The notes beneath the pieces are model-generated. The model did no database searches, was not told the DNA's origin, and saw nothing but the letters and a program-made list of their open reading frames with translations. Shown here one piece after another: positions 6,582 through 9,110 of a stretch of 9,110 nt of DNA; the stretch's first letter is position 1; each line of letters starts with the position of its first letter. The translations under genes were made by a program, and so were the position numbers. This DNA comes from an uncultured Clostridia bacterium (GTDB lineage Bacteria; Bacillota; Clostridia; Oscillospirales; Acutalibacteraceae): the NCBI GenBank assembly GCA_937877675.1, contig CALEIS010000141.1, forward strand, positions 1 to 9,110. The letters are read 5' to 3'.

Positions 6582-7264
6582 AAATCTTATCTGTTGATTC
6601 TTCATCAGTTACCGCATCCGTTGCAATAACTGAAAATGGTAAAGTTTTAGCTGAAAACTTTATAAATAATGGTCTTACTCATAGTCAGACTTTGATGCCA
6701 ATGGTTGATAAGACAATAAAAGAAAGTGGGATTTCTGTTAAAGATATTGACTTGTTTGCAATAACTCATGGTCCCGGCTCTTTTACAGGTGTCAGAATTG
6801 GTATTGCATCAGTTAAGGGTATGGCAGATGCACTTAACAAAAAATGTGTTACAGTTTCCACTCTTGAAGCTATTGCAGAGCCTTTGAAAAATGATGATGT
6901 AATTGCTTGTGCAGTTATGGATGCCCGTTGTAATCAGGTTTATACTGCATTTTTCAATAAAGGTAATCGTCTTTGTGAGGATAAGGCAATTTTAATTGAT
7001 GAACTTGGTGAAGAACTCAAACAATATGATAAAAAGATTGTGTTTATAGGTGATGGCTCAGTTTTATGTTATGATAAATTACATGAAATTATCCAAAATT
7101 GTGAAATAGCAAATGAAGAAATCCGTTATGTTCATGGCTCATGTGTAGGCTTCGTTGCAGAAGATAAAATAAACAATGGTGAAAAGCCAATTAATTCAGC
7201 AAATCTTGTTCCTTTTTATTTGAGATTACCTCAGGCAGAAAGAGAACTGAAATTAAAGAAATAA
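6578..7264 (+). CDS. tsaB: tRNA t6A synthesis scaffold protein TsaB
   Basis: Inactive ASKHA-fold paralogue of TsaD (formerly YeaZ) that binds TsaD and TsaE in the threonylcarbamoyl-transfer complex. It is 228 residues, the typical length. Evidence is the N-terminal strand pair MKILSVDSSSVTASVAI, the family signature THGPGSFTGVRIG (63-75), and the C-terminal PFYLRLPQAERE. The start is fixed by GGAGGGG (6564-6570), 7 nt before the ATG. In many Firmicutes tsaB is followed by rimI and tsaD; here rpiB follows instead, so tsaD must lie elsewhere. Confidence 0.95.
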   Translation: MKILSVDSSSVTASVAITENGKVLAENFINNGLTHSQTLMPMVDKTIKESGISVKDIDLFAITHGPGSFTGVRIGIASVKGMADALNKKCVTVSTLEAIAEPLKNDDVIACAVMDARCNQVYTAFFNKGNRLCEDKAILIDELGEELKQYDKKIVFIGDGSVLCYDKLHEIIQNCEIANEEIRYVHGSCVGFVAEDKINNGEKPINSANLVPFYLRLPQAERELKLKK

Positions 7265-7284
7265 TAAAAAAAGGGGATATAAAA

Positions 7285-7722
7285 ATGATAGCATTAGGTG
7301 CAGACCACGGTGGATTTGAATTAAAAGAAGCAATTAAAAAGCATTTTGACGAACAAGGTGTTGAATATATCGACTGTGGAACATATTCAGCAGAGTCAAT
7401 TGATTATGCTCCAATAGCAAAGGCAACTTGTGAAAAGGTTACAAGTGGCGAGTGTGATAAAGCAATTCTCTGTTGTGGTACTGGTATCGGTATTTCAATG
7501 GCAGCAAATAAGGTAAAGGGAATCCGTGCTGCTTGTTGCTCAGACTATTTCAGTGCAAAACTTACAAGAATGCATAACGACGCAAATGCACTTTGTATGG
7601 GTGGTCGTGTTGTTGGTGTTGGTCTTGCTTTGGAACTTGTTGATGTTTTCCTTAATACAGAATTTGAAGGCGGACGTCATCAGAGAAGGATTGACCAGAT
7701 TATGGAGATAGAAAACTCATAA
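7285..7722 (+). CDS. rpiB: Ribose-5-phosphate isomerase B
   Basis: Interconverts ribulose-5-phosphate and ribose-5-phosphate in the non-oxidative pentose phosphate pathway; the LacAB/RpiB family also includes allose-6-phosphate and galactose-6-phosphate isomerases. It is 145 residues, full length. Visible motifs are ADHGG (6-10), the anion-hole and catalytic-Cys segment CCGTGIGISMAANK (63-76, C64 matching E. coli C66), RMHNDAN with H97, and the phosphate-binding basic cluster GGRHQRRI (129-136). The ribosome site AAGGGGAT (7271-7278) is well placed. It sits 20 nt after tsaB and 19 nt before upp, so all are probably one transcript that supplies ribose for nucleotide salvage. Confidence 0.95.
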   Translation: MIALGADHGGFELKEAIKKHFDEQGVEYIDCGTYSAESIDYAPIAKATCEKVTSGECDKAILCCGTGIGISMAANKVKGIRAACCSDYFSAKLTRMHNDANALCMGGRVVGVGLALELVDVFLNTEFEGGRHQRRIDQIMEIENS

Positions 7723-7741
7723 GATTTTGGGGGAATGAAAA

Positions 7742-8368
7742 ATGTCAGTTACAATTACTAATCATCCACTTATTCAACATAAACTTACTCTTTTAAGAGA
7801 CAAAAATACAGGTTCAAAGGATTTTAGAATACTTGTTTCTGAAATTGCAACTCTTATGTGCTATGAAGCAACTCGTGACCTTCCTTTGATGGATGTTGAG
7901 GTTGAAACACCGATTCAAAAAACAACTGCCAAGATGATTTCAGGTAAAACACTTGCTTTTGTCCCAATACTCCGAGCAGGTACAGGTATGCTTGATGGTG
8001 TACTTTCACTCGTTCCATCTGCAAAAGTTGGTCATATCGGTATGTATAGAGACGAGGAAACAGCTCTCCCAATACCATATTACTGCAAATTACCTTCAGA
8101 TATTGAGCAACGTGAAGTTATTGTTCTTGACCCAATGCTTGCAACAGGTGGCTCTGCAATTGATGCAATCGCACAGATTAAGGAATATAAGCCAAAATCA
8201 ATTAAGTTTATGGGTATTATTGCAGCTCCTGAAGGTCTCAAGGCTCTTACAGAAGCACATCCTGATGTTGATGTTTACTGTGCAGCACTTGATGAAAAAC
8301 TTAATGAGCATAAATACATCGTCCCAGGTCTTGGCGATGCAGGTGACAGAATTTTCGGCACAAAATAA
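7742..8368 (+). CDS. upp: Uracil phosphoribosyltransferase
   Basis: Salvages uracil by joining it to PRPP to make UMP and pyrophosphate in the cytoplasm. It is 208 residues, the standard bacterial length (about 209). Motifs are FVPILRAG (73-80), HIGMYRDEET (98-107), the PRPP-binding loop VLDPMLATGGSA (128-139, D130), and the C-terminal uracil-binding GLGDAGDR (196-203). The ATG is preceded by GGGGGA (7729-7734). In Bacillus subtilis upp lies near an rpiB-like gene and glyA; here rpiB is adjacent and glyA is absent. It is the last gene before a strong terminator. Confidence 0.97.
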   Translation: MSVTITNHPLIQHKLTLLRDKNTGSKDFRILVSEIATLMCYEATRDLPLMDVEVETPIQKTTAKMISGKTLAFVPILRAGTGMLDGVLSLVPSAKVGHIGMYRDEETALPIPYYCKLPSDIEQREVIVLDPMLATGGSAIDAIAQIKEYKPKSIKFMGIIAAPEGLKALTEAHPDVDVYCAALDEKLNEHKYIVPGLGDAGDRIFGTK

Positions 8369-8380
8369 TGTAAAAAATAA

Positions 8381-8410
8381 AAGGCAGTCAATCGACTGCC
8401 TTAATTTTTT
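8381..8410 (+). terminator. Bidirectional terminator between upp and the Gfo/Idh/MocA gene
   Basis: A 9-bp stem AAGGCAGTC (8381-8389)/GACTGCCTT (8394-8402) has the loop AATC and is followed by AATTTTTT on the plus strand. On the minus strand it is followed by TTATTTTTTA (8380-8371), so it can end both converging transcripts. Its apex TCAATCGA is the same as in the rRNA terminator at 422-458. Confidence 0.92.
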
Positions 8411-8418
8411 GCTTACTT

Positions 8419-9110
8419 TTATAATTCTACTTTCTGTGGCATACCGCCATTTTCCCTTGATTTGTCTGCAAGATAAACACATAAATGACCTGCAACGGAG
8501 TCAAAAATTGATGTACAAGCAAGGCTTGGCTTTTCACCACGGACAAATGACACAAAGTCAGCGGAAAGTCTTTCGTCACCGCCACCGTGACCACCGTAAG
8601 CACCAACCATATCACCAGTAACATTAAGGTCAACTTCTTCAACAATTCTTTCGTCAGTAGTTGTAGGATGAATCTTTGAAACATAGAATTTTGATTCTTC
8701 AAAATTACCGTAAATTTCACCCTTTGTACCTACAATATGAATTCTGCGAAGAGGAGTTGATGAGCCACCAACCATATTGTGAGTGCCTGTTGCACCACTT
8801 GCGAAATTTACAAGGACGGATTGATGGTCAACGACATTGTTATTACACTTGTAAATACATTTTCCGTAAGATGAATCACCCTTAAGAAGGTTTATTTTAT
8901 CTTCAATAGTTGGGTTTTCAATATGCTCAAGTTTATCCCAAATGTAGAATGCCCATCTTTCAGGTTGGTCTATGTAAAGTCGTTTTGCAGAGTATCTGCA
9001 TTCATCAACCAAAGGGCAATCAACTAAACATCTTTCTCCTGCATTTTCAGGAGCGTTTTCAGGTTTGAACTGATATTTACCACCATAACTTGAAATAGAA
9101 ACAGGCTTTG
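8419..9110 (-). CDS. Gfo/Idh/MocA family oxidoreductase, C-terminal part (5' end outside window)
   Basis: The minus-strand frame stays open to the window edge and ends at TAA (8421-8419), giving 229 residues here. A TTG at 9012 is internal and not the start. The N-terminal Rossmann dinucleotide-binding domain lies beyond the window. What is seen is the C-terminal beta-sheet domain: VNFASGATGTHNMVGG, RRIHIVGTKGEIYG, then GGHGGGDERLSADFV, which is a common signature of family members annotated as sugar dehydrogenases or oxidoreductases. A cysteine cluster C-x3-C-x5-C (codons 9030-8998) followed by RYSAKRLYI precedes the domain and occurs in a subset of the family. Likely substrate is a sugar or sugar derivative with NAD(P); the specific reaction cannot be told from this part. 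Confidence 0.9.
   Translation of the reverse strand, partial: KPVSISSYGGKYQFKPENAPENAGERCLVDCPLVDECRYSAKRLYIDQPERWAFYIWDKLEHIENPTIEDKINLLKGDSSYGKCIYKCNNNVVDHQSVLVNFASGATGTHNMVGGSSTPLRRIHIVGTKGEIYGNFEESKFYVSKIHPTTTDERIVEEVDLNVTGDMVGAYGGHGGGDERLSADFVSFVRGEKPSLACTSIFDSVAGHLCVYLADKSRENGGMPQKVEL

Noticed and set aside
7953..8621. 222-codon plus-strand frame
   Set aside because: It overlaps upp out of frame, crosses the terminator and runs antisense into the oxidoreductase gene; its Leu/Gln/His-rich composition is not protein-like.

Overview
The window looks like chromosomal sequence from a low-GC anaerobic Clostridia (Firmicutes/Bacillota). The grounds are AT-rich third codon positions, strong AGGAGG-type ribosome binding sites, TTG and GTG starts, and a glutamate dehydrogenase whose key residues line up one-for-one with the Clostridium symbiosum enzyme. 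A gut Oscillospiraceae/Ruminococcus-like genome is my guess, but the sequence does not prove the family. Most of the window is housekeeping or central metabolism. The least ordinary gene is a DUF4041/GIY-YIG-type protein in the middle.

Layout, left to right: (1) the 3' end of a 23S rRNA gene (1 to about 334), followed by a strong terminator at 422-458 with no 5S rRNA between. (2) A clear promoter at 471-499 driving nagA (N-acetylglucosamine-6-phosphate deacetylase, best start TTG at 530), which overlaps by 11 bp a divergent ROK-type kinase with an extra N-terminal region; together they suggest amino-sugar use. (3) Only 32 nt further on, a coiled-coil DUF4041 protein with a C-terminal T5orf172/MUG113 (GIY-YIG-like) domain. 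(4) On the minus strand, gdhA (glutamate dehydrogenase), which converges on the DUF4041 gene across a shared hairpin terminator.

(5) A 328-bp divergent intergenic region (5825-6152). It holds a perfect match to the TnrA/GlnR consensus TGTNA-N7-TNACA just upstream of the likely gdhA -10 box, several more inverted repeats, and a near-consensus plus-strand promoter for the next operon. (6) tsaE-tsaB (overlapping by 4 bp; tRNA t6A synthesis), then rpiB (ribose-5-phosphate isomerase B) and upp (uracil phosphoribosyltransferase), tightly packed and ending at a bidirectional terminator (8381-8410). (7) On the minus strand, the C-terminal 229 residues of a Gfo/Idh/MocA oxidoreductase whose 5' end lies beyond the window.

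The window links amino-sugar catabolism (deacetylation plus a likely sugar kinase), ammonia/glutamate exchange (gdhA, possibly under GlnR-type nitrogen control), tRNA modification, pentose-phosphate/nucleotide salvage (rpiB, upp), and sugar oxidation/epimerisation (Gfo/Idh/MocA). I found no integrase, transposase, CRISPR array or tRNA gene. No complete novel multi-gene system is evident. The best leads are the DUF4041 nuclease-like gene, the degenerate ROK protein and the gdhA control region.
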